From: SIG588 sp045599305
GTDB lineage: Bacteria; Bacillota; Clostridia; Oscillospirales; Acutalibacteraceae
NCBI GenBank assembly: GCA_045599305.1
Contig: JAZRVU010000055.1
Location: forward strand, 1 to 15,940
Direction of reading: 5' to 3'
Length of the DNA stretch: 15,940 nucleotides
Shown here one piece after another: positions 14,618-15,940 of the stretch. How positions within the stretch are numbered: position 1 is the first letter of the stretch; the number at the start of each line of letters is the position of its first letter. The translations under genes and the position numbers were made by a program. The notes beneath the pieces were generated by a model, which ran no database searches, was not told the origin of the DNA, and was given only the letters and a program-made list of their open reading frames with translations.

Positions 14618-15202
14618 ATGAGTTTGGTGCCTTATGTGGTGGAACAGACCAGCCGCGGCGAACGCAGCTACGACATCTTTTCCCGTTTGTTGAATGACCG
14701 TATCGTGATGCTCTGCGATGAAGTGAACGACGCGACCGCTTCTTTGGTGGTGGCGCAGCTTCTGCATCTGGAAGGGCAGGACCCCGATAAGGATATCCAA
14801 CTGTATATCAACAGCCCCGGCGGCTCCATTTCCGCCGGTATGGCGATCTATGACACGATGCAGTTCATCAAGTGCGATGTGTCCACCATCTGCATCGGTA
14901 TGGCGGCCAGCATGGGCTCCTTCCTGCTGGCGGCCGGTGCCAAGGGCAAGCGCATGGCACTGCCCAACAGCGAGATCATGATCCATCAGCCGCTGGGCGG
15001 CGCCAAGGGTCAGGCGGAGGATATCAAGATCCAGGCGGAGCATATTCTGTTCATCCGCGGCCGCATGAACCAGCTGCTTTCCGAAATGACCGGTCAGTCG
15101 CTTGAGACCATCGAGCGCGACACCGACCGCGACAACTATATGACGGCGCAGCAGGCCTGCGAATACGGCCTGGTGGATAAGGTGATCGCCAAGCGTGCGT
15201 GA
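14618..15202 (+). CDS. clpP: ATP-dependent Clp protease proteolytic subunit
   Basis: Forms the two-ring, 14-subunit serine protease chamber fed by ClpX or ClpC. The 194 residues align without gaps to Bacillus ClpP, as I recall it, from the first residue (MSLVPYVVEQTSRGERSYDI). The catalytic triad is S98 (GMAASMGS), H123 (IMIHQPLGG) and D172 (RDTDRD). Little or no propeptide is expected. ATG 14618 follows AGGAG (14604-14608) by 9 nt; an in-frame TTG at 14609 is less likely. The 72-bp gap after tig holds a TATACT (14574-14579) without a convincing -35, so an internal promoter is possible but not shown. clpX follows after 32 bp. Confidence 0.99.
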   Translation: MSLVPYVVEQTSRGERSYDIFSRLLNDRIVMLCDEVNDATASLVVAQLLHLEGQDPDKDIQLYINSPGGSISAGMAIYDTMQFIKCDVSTICIGMAASMGSFLLAAGAKGKRMALPNSEIMIHQPLGGAKGQAEDIKIQAEHILFIRGRMNQLLSEMTGQSLETIERDTDRDNYMTAQQACEYGLVDKVIAKRA

Positions 15203-15234
15203 GCGCGATGAATGCTTGAGAAAGGGGTCGGGGC

Positions 15235-15940
15235 ATGGCCAAGAGTGAGGAAAACAAGCCCATATGCTGTTCGTTCTGCGGCAAAGCGCAGGACGATGTC
15301 TACCGCCTGATCGCGGGGCCGGGCGTCTATATCTGCAACGAGTGCGTGGAACTGTGCGAGTCGATCCTGTCGGAGGGCGTCGCACCCGCACGCACGCAGA
15401 ACAGCACCGCCACGAGCGTGCGTCTGCCCAAGCCGCAGGAGATCAAGCAGGGTCTGGACGAATACGTCATCGGGCAGGATGCCGCCAAAACGGCGCTGTC
15501 CGTGGCGGTCTATAACCACTATAAACGCATCTATTTCGGCAACGGTGACACCGAGATCGGCAAGAGCAACGTGCTGCTGCTTGGCCCCACCGGCGTGGGG
15601 AAGACGGCGCTGGCACAGACGCTGGCCAAGATACTCGATGTGCCCTTTGCCATTGCCGACGCCACCACGCTGACCGAGGCCGGCTATGTGGGCGAGGATG
15701 TGGAAAATATCCTGCTGCGTCTCATCCAGGCCGCGGACTATGACGTGGAAAAGGCGGAGCGCGGCATCACCTATGTGGACGAGATCGACAAGATCCCCCG
15801 CCGCAGTGAAAATCCCTCCATCACGCGGGACGTGAGCGGCGAGGGGGTGCAGCAGGCGCTTTTGAAGATCCTCGAGGGCACGATGGCGAACGTGCCGCCC
15901 AACGGCGGGCGCAAGCATCCCCAGCAGGAGTTCATCCAGA
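15235..15940 (+). CDS. clpX: Clp protease ATP-binding subunit ClpX, N-terminal part
   Basis: AAA+ unfoldase that recognises substrates and threads them into ClpP. About 235 residues are visible; the gene runs off the right edge, so the sensor and C-terminal regions are missing. The zinc-binding domain has C12-x2-C15 and C34-x2-C37 ('CSFCGKAQDDVYRLIAGPG', 'YICNECVELC'). Walker A is G117-P-T-G-V-G-K-T124 and Walker B is 'ITYVDEID' with D182-E183. 'LTEAGYVGEDVENILLRL' and 'SENPSITRDVSGEGVQQ' are pore and family signatures. AGGGG (15223-15227) lies 7 nt before the ATG. Adjacent to its partner gene clpP, as is usual. Confidence 0.98.
   Translation, partial: MAKSEENKPICCSFCGKAQDDVYRLIAGPGVYICNECVELCESILSEGVAPARTQNSTATSVRLPKPQEIKQGLDEYVIGQDAAKTALSVAVYNHYKRIYFGNGDTEIGKSNVLLLGPTGVGKTALAQTLAKILDVPFAIADATTLTEAGYVGEDVENILLRLIQAADYDVEKAERGITYVDEIDKIPRRSENPSITRDVSGEGVQQALLKILEGTMANVPPNGGRKHPQQEFIQ

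Noticed and set aside
13235..15391. A 718-codon open frame on the minus strand opposite tig and clpP
   Set aside because: Same compositional shadow: low-complexity Leu/His/Gly/Val-rich translation with no motifs, opposite two strongly conserved genes.

Overview
The window is a compact, GC-rich stretch of bacterial chromosome in which every supportable gene reads on the + strand. A T-box riboswitch before alaS, the series rplS-lepB-rbgA-rnhB-yraN, a DUF896/YnzC-type protein and the tig-clpP-clpX order all point to Firmicutes. High GC with these gene types suggests a clostridial, Oscillospiraceae/Ruminococcaceae-like gut bacterium; the family-level placement is inference. No mobile elements, phage genes, CRISPR arrays, rRNA or tRNA genes were seen. 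This is housekeeping chromosome, not an accessory island.

Layout. (1) 1-1169: the 3' end of an alpha/beta-hydrolase gene, a small DUF896 protein and a predicted lipoprotein, tightly packed. (2) 1191-6687: a consensus promoter and an alanine T-box leader control alaS, followed without a clear terminator by a HIT protein, a DEDDh exonuclease with a zinc ribbon, mscL with a zinc-ribbon tail, and a TIM-barrel sugar isomerase/epimerase-like protein. (3) 6718-7254: rplS as its own unit, with promoter, structured leader (probable L19 autoregulatory element) and strong terminator. (4) 7277-10890: lepB, rbgA, rnhB, yraN and an M19 dipeptidase, with a terminator-like hairpin between rnhB and yraN. (5) 10887-13168: a perfect promoter overlapping the dipeptidase stop codon, then thrC and a metallophosphoesterase. 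(6) 13205-15940: tig, clpP and the start of clpX, cut by the window edge.

The genes cover the protein life cycle: tRNA charging (alaS), ribosomal protein and 50S assembly (rplS, rbgA), nascent-chain folding (tig), export (lepB) and proteolysis (clpP, clpX), plus RNA/DNA upkeep (rnhB, the exonuclease, yraN), threonine synthesis and osmotic protection (mscL). I found no convincing new multi-gene system. The points most worth a second look are the RNA leaders of alaS and rplS, the zinc-ribbon tails on MscL and on the exonuclease encoded just before it, and the internal hairpin between rnhB and yraN.
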